11,163 nt of DNA from an uncultured Flavobacteriia bacterium. Lineage in GTDB: Bacteria > Bacteroidota > Bacteroidia > Flavobacteriales > Flavobacteriaceae. Location: positions 1 through 11,163 of the forward strand of contig CAMLRV010000054.1 of NCBI GenBank assembly GCA_946482495.1, given 5' to 3'. Position numbers and translations under genes: made by a program. The notes below the pieces were generated by a model. It saw only the letters and a program-made list of their open reading frames with translations, was not told where the DNA came from and searched no databases. Positions 5,293 through 11,163 of this stretch are shown piece by piece (within the stretch, counting starts at the first letter, position 1; each line of letters begins with the position of its first letter).

Positions 5293-6465
5293 ATGAACTA
5301 TATACTTTTTGACGGTCCGCATCGTAACGCTTTATTACCTTTTACTTTCACCAGACCAGTTGCCGATATTCGTGTTGGTATTTTGACAATTCGTGAAAAG
5401 TGGGAAAAACATTTGGGTTATACTACCACTACCATTACCGAAGAATACTTGTCTGAAAAATGGCCAATGGTGGAAATGGAAAATAATGTGATGATTAACG
5501 CGTCGTTTTTACCGAATGATATTTTGGCGGAAATGGTAAAAAATTTAGAATTGAACCAAGCTATTTTTTATGATGATGAGGTGATTGCTTTTTATGCCAA
5601 TGAAGGCGAAGAAGTCAACTTTGATAGTTTTGATGTGATTGAATATACAGATGAATGTATTAAAATTGAACATACTTGGGATATTTTCCAGAAAAATGAT
5701 GCCGCCATTCGTGAAGATTACGAATTGCTTACAGAAGATAGATATTCACAACCGATACCAAAATCGGTAAATGTAATTGCACCAGAAAATATTTTTATTG
5801 AAGAAGGTGCAAAATTAGAATTCGTAACCTTAAACGCATCAACCGGACCAATTTATATTGGGAAAAATGCAGAAATCATGGAAGGTTCTGTTATTCGTGG
5901 ACCTTTTGCTCTGTGCGAATCGGGTAGAGTGAAATTGGCTACTAAAGTGTATGGTGCCACAACCGTTGGACCACATTCTGTTATTGGTGGTGAAGTGAAT
6001 AACTCGGTGTTATTTGGGTATTCTAATAAAGGGCATGATGGCTTTTTAGGAAATGCGGTTTTAGGTGAATGGTGTAATATTGGTGCCGATAGTAATAATT
6101 CGAATTTAAAGAACAATTATGAAGAAGTGAAATTATGGAGCTACGAATCGGAAAGTTTTGCTAAAACAGGCTTGCAATTTTGCGGATTGATGATGGGAGA
6201 TCACAGTAAGTGTGGTATCAACACCATGTTTAATACTGGAACAGTTGTTGGTGTAAGTGCAAATATTTTTGGAGCTGGTTTTCCTAGAAATTTTGTAGCA
6301 AGTTTCAGTTGGGGTGGCGCAAGTGGTTTTATGACTTATATTACTAAAAAAGCGTTTGAAACGGCTAAAATAGTAATGGCAAGACGTAATGTAGAATTCT
6401 CAGAGCAAGATGCTAAAATTTTAGAACACGTTTTTGAAGAAACGAAGAAATATAGAAAAGACTAG
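5293..6465 (+). CDS. GlmU-like sugar nucleotidyltransferase / acyltransferase, Bacteroidota type
   Basis: This 390-aa protein resembles the Bacteroidota family annotated as alternative GlmU. That family would make UDP-N-acetylglucosamine from glucosamine-1-phosphate for peptidoglycan and surface glycans. The family opening is clear: LFDGPHRNALLPFTFTRP (5-22) then VADIRVGILTIREKW (23-37). The canonical GlmU pyrophosphorylase loop (GxGTRM) is absent, so the N-terminal 160 residues are a divergent nucleotidyltransferase fold of uncertain activity. From about 165 to 340 run hexapeptide turns of a left-handed beta helix (for example IYIGKNAEIMEGSVIRG), with GNAVLGEWCNIGADSNNSN (253-271) at the likely acyltransferase site. 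A helical tail ends the protein. The ATG at 5293 is chosen because conserved sequence begins there; a TTG at 5239 would add 18 residues from the promoter region. It converges on the SRPBCC gene. Confidence 0.85.
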   Translation: MNYILFDGPHRNALLPFTFTRPVADIRVGILTIREKWEKHLGYTTTTITEEYLSEKWPMVEMENNVMINASFLPNDILAEMVKNLELNQAIFYDDEVIAFYANEGEEVNFDSFDVIEYTDECIKIEHTWDIFQKNDAAIREDYELLTEDRYSQPIPKSVNVIAPENIFIEEGAKLEFVTLNASTGPIYIGKNAEIMEGSVIRGPFALCESGRVKLATKVYGATTVGPHSVIGGEVNNSVLFGYSNKGHDGFLGNAVLGEWCNIGADSNNSNLKNNYEEVKLWSYESESFAKTGLQFCGLMMGDHSKCGINTMFNTGTVVGVSANIFGAGFPRNFVASFSWGGASGFMTYITKKAFETAKIVMARRNVEFSEQDAKILEHVFEETKKYRKD

Positions 6466-6480
6466 GTAACTTTTTAATTT

Positions 6481-6537
6481 AACATATAAGTCATATAAGT
6501 TTTTAAAAACAATAGAAACTTATATGACTTATATGTT
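6481..6537. terminator. Bidirectional terminator: perfect 22-bp inverted repeat
   Basis: Bases 6481-6502 pair perfectly with 6516-6537 around a 13-nt loop. Each arm is itself a tandem pair of a 9-mer: CATATAAGT twice at left, ACTTATATG twice at right. It lies 15 nt after the GlmU-like stop codon and 5 nt after the SRPBCC stop, between two convergent genes. T-runs flank it only weakly. Confidence 0.7.
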
Positions 6538-6542
6538 TAAAA

Positions 6543-6980
6543 TTAATTCTCACACAAGTTTTTAACCAATTCCATAGCTTTTGGCATCGTTGAATTGAAA
6601 AAAGAAACGTATTCTTCTAAAGCGTCTATACTAACAAGAACGGTTGTTTTTCCGTTTTCTTCATTTAATTCATAGTTTTCGAAAGAGTTCGACCAATTTT
6701 TAGTTTCCTCATCAATTGGCATTTCTTCATAGTTTTTAATGTTGCCTATATGATTGAATGAAATGAACTTATTGTCAATTTTTTTATGAATTTTGCTGTA
6801 CATTCCGTCACCACTTGGAGATAAAAAATGTATGGAATCGCCTTCGTTCCAATTGCTTACAGCATAGGAACCTTCGCAAAAAGCTGTCGTCCATTTTCTG
6901 TAAGTTGTATCATCCCATAACACGTTCCAAACTTTATTGGCAGGTGCATTTATTTCTATTTTAAATTCTAATTTTTCCAT
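6543..6980 (-). CDS. SRPBCC (START-like, AHSA1-type) domain protein
   Basis: This 145-aa protein is a single SRPBCC domain, the helix-grip fold that holds hydrophobic ligands in a deep cavity. The opening FKIEINAPANKVWNVLWDDTTYRKWTTAF (6-34, key residues P13, V17, W18, Y27, W30) is the usual first strand, helix and WT motif of AHSA1-like proteins. It continues with GSYAVSNWNEGDSIHFL and ends in a long C-terminal helix (about 121-143). It has no signal peptide or membrane segment and is probably cytoplasmic. The ligand or partner cannot be read from the sequence. It starts 39 nt after the selO stop codon on the same strand with no terminator visible between them, so the two may be cotranscribed. 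The 3' end lies at the inverted repeat 6481-6537. Confidence 0.85.
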   Translation of the reverse strand: MEKLEFKIEINAPANKVWNVLWDDTTYRKWTTAFCEGSYAVSNWNEGDSIHFLSPSGDGMYSKIHKKIDNKFISFNHIGNIKNYEEMPIDEETKNWSNSFENYELNEENGKTTVLVSIDALEEYVSFFNSTMPKAMELVKNLCEN

Positions 6981-7019
6981 AATTTTTTATTTAGATATTT
7001 AAAAATACTAATTTTTGAA

Positions 7020-8585
7020 TTATGAACTGCAACTCAACATCGAGCTTCCTATTTTTTCTCTAGCCCAATCGGGTCTTTTGGCAAACCATTTCTCAAATTG
7101 TGGTTGTTCGTCGTAGGGATTTAAAAGTAAATCATACAATTCGTTAATTAAAGAATAATCTTCTTTATCGGCCGATTCAATAGCCATTTGTGCCATGTAA
7201 TTTCGTAAAACGTATTTCGGATTGATAGCATTTAATTGCGATTTTCTTTTGTCATCTGAAAGTTCTTCTAGTTGAAGTGCTTTGATGTATTTCTCGAACC
7301 AAAAACGCCAAGTTTCTAAAATGATTCCTTTTACTTCTTCTGGTTTGTAAAATGCAAAATTGATTTTTGCTAAACATTCCTCAACAGAATCGGTTTTATT
7401 TATCTGATTTAAGTTCCTAAAAAATATCGTGTAATCGGTTTCTGTTTGCTGTAAATTTTCTAATAATTGATGGATCAATATCTCGTTTCCTTCATTTTTT
7501 GAAATAATTCCAACTTTTTTCAACATCATTTCTATGAAATCTGCATCATATTGTTTGGCAAAATTATTCAGAATGTTTTCCAAAGGTTCAGCTTCTTCAA
7601 TTAGTGGATATAAGGCATTTGCCAATTGGTATAAATTCCACAAAGCTATATTAGCTTGGTTTCCATAACGATATCTTTTTCCTTCTGCATCTGTTGTATT
7701 TGGTGTCCAAACGGGATTATAATCTTCTAACCAACCATAAGGTCCATAATCAATAGTAATTCCGTGAATACTCATGTTATCGGTATTCATTACTCCATGC
7801 ACAAACCCAACACGTTGCCAATGCACAATCATTTCTCGTGTGTTTTCTGCAATATTTTGGAAAAATTGAATGTATTTTTCTTTTCCTTCGGATTGAATTT
7901 CAGGATAATAATTCGAAATCGTATAATCAGCTAATAATTTTAAATTTTCGATATCATTTTGAGAAGAAAACAATTCGAAACTTCCAAAACGAATGAAACT
8001 TGGTGCTACTCTGCAAACAATTGCACCTTTTTCCATAGCAGGATTTCCGTTGTACATCACATCACGTAACACTTCATCTCCTGTTAGAAGTAAAGATAAA
8101 GAACGAGTGGTTGGAACTCCCAAATTAAACATTGCTTCGCTACATAAATGTTCCCGAATGGAAGAACGCAAAACCGCTAAACCATCAGCACGACGGGAGT
8201 AGGGTGTAGGTCCAGCACCTTTTAACTGTAAAGTAAATGTTTGATTGTTGTGTTCAATTTCTCCTAAAACAATGGCTCTACCATCACCTAGTTGCCCTGC
8301 CCAATTTCCAAATTGGTGTCCGGCATAATTCATGGCGAAAGGTTTGGCGTTAGCAACAATTTCTGCTCCTGACACTAATTTTAAAAAGGTTTCCGATTGC
8401 ATAAAAGAATCCGAAAAGCCAATTAAGTTTTGAACTTCTTTAGAAACGTGAATTAATTTTGGCTGACTCGGAATTCTCGGTGTTACGAATGAAAAAGCTG
8501 CTTTCGGAACCTGGCGTGTATAATTTTCTTCAATAGCATCTGAAGGTAAATTGTTGGTGAATTTATGTAAAAATTGAATAGACAT
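7020..8585 (-). CDS. selO: Protein adenylyltransferase SelO (YdiU family)
   Basis: SelO is a pseudokinase-fold enzyme that transfers AMP from ATP to serine, threonine or tyrosine of target proteins, linked to redox homeostasis. The 521-aa product shows the YdiU/UPF0061 hallmarks: MNYAGHQFGNWAGQLGDGRA (85-104) and LQLKGAGPTPYSRRADG (120-136), with a likely nucleotide-binding Lys122. VGFVHGVMNTDNMSIHG (259-275) and IDYGPYGWLEDY (278-289) follow. Asp269, Asn270 and Asp279 have the same spacing as the catalytic base and metal ligands known in the family. The C-terminus MLSCSS places Cys where eukaryotic SelO has selenocysteine. I chose the ATG at 8585. A TTG at 8606 would add seven residues but lies inside the probable -7 box at 8604-8611. 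SRPBCC follows downstream. Confidence 0.94.
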   Translation of the reverse strand: MSIQFLHKFTNNLPSDAIEENYTRQVPKAAFSFVTPRIPSQPKLIHVSKEVQNLIGFSDSFMQSETFLKLVSGAEIVANAKPFAMNYAGHQFGNWAGQLGDGRAIVLGEIEHNNQTFTLQLKGAGPTPYSRRADGLAVLRSSIREHLCSEAMFNLGVPTTRSLSLLLTGDEVLRDVMYNGNPAMEKGAIVCRVAPSFIRFGSFELFSSQNDIENLKLLADYTISNYYPEIQSEGKEKYIQFFQNIAENTREMIVHWQRVGFVHGVMNTDNMSIHGITIDYGPYGWLEDYNPVWTPNTTDAEGKRYRYGNQANIALWNLYQLANALYPLIEEAEPLENILNNFAKQYDADFIEMMLKKVGIISKNEGNEILIHQLLENLQQTETDYTIFFRNLNQINKTDSVEECLAKINFAFYKPEEVKGIILETWRFWFEKYIKALQLEELSDDKRKSQLNAINPKYVLRNYMAQMAIESADKEDYSLINELYDLLLNPYDEQPQFEKWFAKRPDWAREKIGSSMLSCSS

Positions 8586-8603
8586 GGTTGTAAAATTGTC
8601 TAT

Positions 8604-8611
8604 CAAAAGTA
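8604..8611 (-). promoter_or_regulatory. Candidate -7 box of selO
   Basis: The minus strand reads TACTTTTG, a full match to TAnnTTTG, 18 nt upstream of the ATG at 8585. No TTTG is present at the standard 19-nt distance, so the -33 element is weak or missing. Confidence 0.5.
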
Positions 8612-8687
8612 CTTATAAATTTCCAACTTTGGTAATGAATACTCTAGTTTTAAGTTTTTTTTAGAGTTTTCACTTTGATTTTATTTT

Positions 8688-9059
8688 CTATTTTAAAGTA
8701 AGAAAAAATCGTTTTACTCTTAATACCAATTCAACTGGATTAAATGGTTTCGCAATTAAGTCGTCTGCACCTAATTTAAAGGCCTCAATTACGGTTAAAT
8801 CTTCTTTTCCTAAAGATGAAATAATAATTACAGGAACTTTAGGAAAATTAGCTTTTGCATATGAAGTAATTTCCAATCCAGATTTATAAGGCAACATAAT
8901 ATCTGTGATAATTAAATCTGGTAAAAAGGAATTTATTTTTTCTAAACCTATTAAGCCGTCCTCAGCAAATTCAACTTGATAGCCTTCTTTTTTTAATAAA
9001 AATTCGATAATATTTTTTATGATTTTATCGTCTTCAATTATTAGTATTTTATTATTCAT
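8688..9059 (-). CDS. Receiver-only response regulator
   Basis: This 123-aa protein is a lone CheY-like receiver domain with no output domain. It has the acidic pocket Glu9-Asp10-Asp11 (IIEDD), the phosphoacceptor Asp53 in ITDIMLP, the switch Ser81 in IIISSLG and the invariant Lys104 in AKPFNP. All residues needed for phosphorylation are present. It would be phosphorylated by a histidine kinase and then act through protein contacts; no kinase lies in the window. It follows the TPR/beta-barrel gene after 16 nt on the same strand, so it is probably the third gene of that operon. Its job is likely control of polysaccharide synthesis or export, inferred from this position only. Around 100 bp of AT-rich sequence separate it from selO. 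Confidence 0.93.
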   Translation of the reverse strand: MNNKILIIEDDKIIKNIIEFLLKKEGYQVEFAEDGLIGLEKINSFLPDLIITDIMLPYKSGLEITSYAKANFPKVPVIIISSLGKEDLTVIEAFKLGADDLIAKPFNPVELVLRVKRFFLTLK

Positions 9060-9075
9060 TGTGGGGTTGTGTTAG

Positions 9076-10329
9076 TTAGAATAAGTATGTTAAATCGATT
9101 GTGATATTGTATTCATTTTGAAATTTGTCGGGAAAATATTCTTGTCTGTTAAAACTTGAATTTAATCCAATGCTATATTTCTTGGCAAAAAGTTTGTTGT
9201 AACCAGCTCCAAATCGATATGATGACAAAGCAACACGATCTTGAAATTGCGTTAAAGTTGTTCTTTCATCTGGAGAAGTTCCATATCCTAAAAGCAATGA
9301 AAAATAGTCGAATTTCGTATCGTAATAATGTCTGAACGTAGTTGTTAATGAAGGATATAATTTAGGCTCACTAATTAAAAAAGAGCTTCTGAAATTGATC
9401 CAATTGTTTTTGAAATATTTCCCAAAGGCTAAAATTCCAGTACTTAATTCAATATCTTGTTGTTTGTTGTAACGGTATCCGATTTCGGTTTCAAAACCTT
9501 TTCCCAAAGTCAAATAATACGAATACATAAATCGGAATTCAGGAAAAACATTTTTGTTGCCAAATCCAACATTTGCAAAGGAATAACTCTTTTTAGATGT
9601 TCTGAAATACGATTCGATTTCATATAAATATCCCGAATTCACACTTGAACCATCAACACGTCTGTCAATATAACTAATTCTTCCACCTAAAGAGAATTTA
9701 TTAAATTGTTTCAAGTAATTGATATTAGTCAAATGCCACGGTCCGTAATTGTCTCGATTGAAAGCGGTATAACTGTAATTTGTACCAATTCTATTCGATT
9801 TTATATTACTTTTTGCATCAATTAGTTCTTTTTTTATTTCAGAATCGTCAGGATATTTTGTAGTTAAAAATTCTAAATATTCAGCGTTTTTTTTAGGATT
9901 CTCTTCGCTATTAATTACTTGAAGTTTTGCTAAATAAAACTCTTTTTCGTCTGGATAAATTGCAATTCCTTTATCAATTATGGTTAAAGCTGCTTCTCTG
10001 TTTTTGGCTTCTAATTCAGTTTGACTCAAATACACGAAAGCTTCTTTGTATTTCGGATTTTTTTCAATCACATGATTGAAATAATATCTTGCACTATCTA
10101 AACTTTTCTCATTTTTATAAATTCTTCCTAAAGCGATGTGAAAATCTAAATAGTCTGGCGCTACTTTTAAACATTGATGAGCTATTTTTTTAGCTTTAGT
10201 ATATTCTTTTGGTCCTGATTTAATTAGGCTGTTTGTTACTACTAATAAACTATCAGTATTTATTTTTTGAGCAAAAACAACACTACTAAAACAAACAAAA
10301 AAGAATAATATTTTAAATTTCATACTCAT
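9076..10329 (-). CDS. TPR-containing outer-membrane beta-barrel protein, YaiO type
   Basis: The 417-aa protein has a signal peptide (KILFFFVCFSSVVFA, likely cleaved before QKIN at 21). Residues about 40-170 form tetratricopeptide-like repeats, visible in AKKIAHQCLKVAPDYLDFHI, ARYYFNHVIEKNPKYKEAFV and ALTIIDKGIAIYPDEKEFYL, each with the Pro near the repeat end. From about 181 the sequence alternates polar and aromatic residues (GTNYSYTAF, GGRISYIDRR, FANVGFG, TEIGYRYN) and ends in ITIDLTYLF. That is an outer-membrane beta-barrel with a terminal Phe, matching the YaiO barrel domain. The role is inferred: the periplasmic TPR plus barrel layout recalls PgaA, the poly-N-acetylglucosamine exporter. 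Its start ATG overlaps the glycosyltransferase stop by one base (TAATG), showing translational coupling. A second ATG two codons on (10323) is also possible. Confidence 0.87.
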   Translation of the reverse strand: MSMKFKILFFFVCFSSVVFAQKINTDSLLVVTNSLIKSGPKEYTKAKKIAHQCLKVAPDYLDFHIALGRIYKNEKSLDSARYYFNHVIEKNPKYKEAFVYLSQTELEAKNREAALTIIDKGIAIYPDEKEFYLAKLQVINSEENPKKNAEYLEFLTTKYPDDSEIKKELIDAKSNIKSNRIGTNYSYTAFNRDNYGPWHLTNINYLKQFNKFSLGGRISYIDRRVDGSSVNSGYLYEIESYFRTSKKSYSFANVGFGNKNVFPEFRFMYSYYLTLGKGFETEIGYRYNKQQDIELSTGILAFGKYFKNNWINFRSSFLISEPKLYPSLTTTFRHYYDTKFDYFSLLLGYGTSPDERTTLTQFQDRVALSSYRFGAGYNKLFAKKYSIGLNSSFNRQEYFPDKFQNEYNITIDLTYLF

Positions 10330-11163
10330 TAGTTTACAGTTTTAAATCCTTTGCGTGACATATTTCCCCAGTTTTTCTCTTTATTTATCAAGAAATGGGT
10401 ATACCCTTTTAAAGAAGCATATACATTTAGTGGATGATACACAAATGGTTCTATAAATACCATCAAAATTAGTTTAATAATTTCTTTTAAGCTGGCATAT
10501 TGTTTATGAATCAATTGATCTAAGAATATAGAGCATAATGTAATTAAAACATAGAAACTATAAACGGAGAGCGCAATGATTAATAAAAACGGTATGTTTA
10601 TTCCGAAGAAATAAATGTCTAAAAGAATAAAGACTAATCCAATTACCTCTAAAGTTGGAACTAAAAATTCACAAAAAACGTAATATGGAAATGAAATTAA
10701 TCCGGTTTTCTTGTATTTTGGATTAAAGAATAGTTTTCTATGTACGAAAAGCGTTTGGATTAAGCCTCGAGCCCAACGCACGCGCTGACGTAAAAAGACT
10801 TTTTTATCATCTGGTACTTCTGTCCAACATAACGATTCTGGAATATATTTGATTTCGAAATCTTTTTTCTCTTCGTGCATATAAGCGCGCATGCGAGTAA
10901 TTAATTCTAAATCTTCACCTAAAGATTTGTTCCAATATCCGCCAACGGCAATTACGGTGTCTTTATCGAAAATTCCCAAACCACCAGAAACTAAAAGTAA
11001 ACCGTTAAGTTTGCTCCACGCCATTCTTCCAAAAATAAAGGATCTGATGTATTCTAATTCTTGAAATCTTGCAAAGAAATTGTCAGGATAATGAGATTCG
11101 TAAAGCATTCCTTCTTTGAACGTGCATGAATTTGAAATTCGTAACGCTGCACCAGCTGCAATG
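10329..11163 (-). CDS. Processive family 2 glycosyltransferase, C-terminal part
   Basis: The frame runs to the window edge, so the N-terminus is missing; 277 codons are visible and the ATG at 11108 is internal. It is an inner-membrane GT2 enzyme of the cellulose/hyaluronan/poly-GlcNAc synthase type, which polymerises sugars from nucleotide donors and threads them through the membrane. SGGLGIFDKDTVIAVGGY leads to GEDLELITRM, with the catalytic-base Asp84 of the fragment. WTEVP precedes QRVRWARG, the QxxRW acceptor/product motif of processive enzymes (fragment residues 126-130). Membrane segments follow at about 155-181, 187-211 and 228-245, with a basic tail. The DxD donor site must lie outside the window. 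Which polymer is made cannot be told. The gene overlaps the TPR/beta-barrel gene, which supports a synthesis-and-export pair. Confidence 0.92.
   Translation of the reverse strand, partial: IAAGAALRISNSCTFKEGMLYESHYPDNFFARFQELEYIRSFIFGRMAWSKLNGLLLVSGGLGIFDKDTVIAVGGYWNKSLGEDLELITRMRAYMHEEKKDFEIKYIPESLCWTEVPDDKKVFLRQRVRWARGLIQTLFVHRKLFFNPKYKKTGLISFPYYVFCEFLVPTLEVIGLVFILLDIYFFGINIPFLLIIALSVYSFYVLITLCSIFLDQLIHKQYASLKEIIKLILMVFIEPFVYHPLNVYASLKGYTHFLINKEKNWGNMSRKGFKTVN

Noticed and set aside
6981..7019. Hairpin or promoter between selO and the SRPBCC gene
   Set aside because: The AT-rich symmetry needs a bulge and has no clear T-run, and no TAnnTTTG box was found. The gap fits simple cotranscription.
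8586..8606. TTG start for SelO, seven residues further upstream
   Set aside because: The TTG lies within the probable -7 promoter box (8604-8611), and an ATG is available at 8585 just before family-like sequence.
8641..8667. Inverted repeat ACTCTA/TAGAGT after the response regulator gene as a terminator
   Set aside because: Only 6 bp with a 15-nt loop, and no T-run follows in the direction of transcription.

Overview
The window comes from an AT-rich Bacteroidota genome, most likely a member of the Flavobacteriaceae. The evidence is promoter boxes of the Bacteroidota type (TAnnTTTG, one with TTTG exactly 19 nt upstream), very weak Shine-Dalgarno signals, a cysteine-free type B ribosomal protein L31, the Bacteroidota-type GlmU-like protein, and short hairpin repeats between genes. 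I see no transposase, integrase, CRISPR array, tRNA or rRNA.

Left part (1-3133): the 3' part of an acyl-CoA (probably propionyl-CoA) carboxylase beta subunit ends at a strong terminator, followed at once by a 21-bp tandem repeat. On the minus strand follow a secreted alpha/beta-hydrolase esterase and an unrecognised 360-aa protein with one possible membrane segment. Their spacer holds two hairpins, one closely related to the carboxylase terminator hairpin.

Middle (3227-6540): mtaB (tRNA methylthiotransferase, minus) and rpmE type B (L31, plus) diverge from a 273-bp region. Both promoters carry the same 10-mer, TTTGCACCCT, and both transcripts can form 5' leader structures. After the L31 terminator lies a GlmU-like sugar-nucleotide/acyltransferase gene, whose end is separated from the next, convergent gene by a perfect 22-bp inverted repeat acting as a probable bidirectional terminator.

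Right part (6543-11163, all minus): reading in the direction of transcription, a processive family 2 glycosyltransferase (cut by the window edge) overlaps by 1 nt a TPR plus outer-membrane beta-barrel protein of the YaiO type, which is followed after 16 nt by a receiver-only response regulator. This is a plausible polysaccharide synthesis, export and control operon. Further downstream lie SelO, a protein AMPylase with its own probable promoter, and a small SRPBCC-domain protein 39 nt after it.

Most genes are housekeeping or well-known families. The least explained items are the 360-aa orphan protein, the GT2/TPR-barrel/receiver operon, the L31 leader, and the intergenic repeats.
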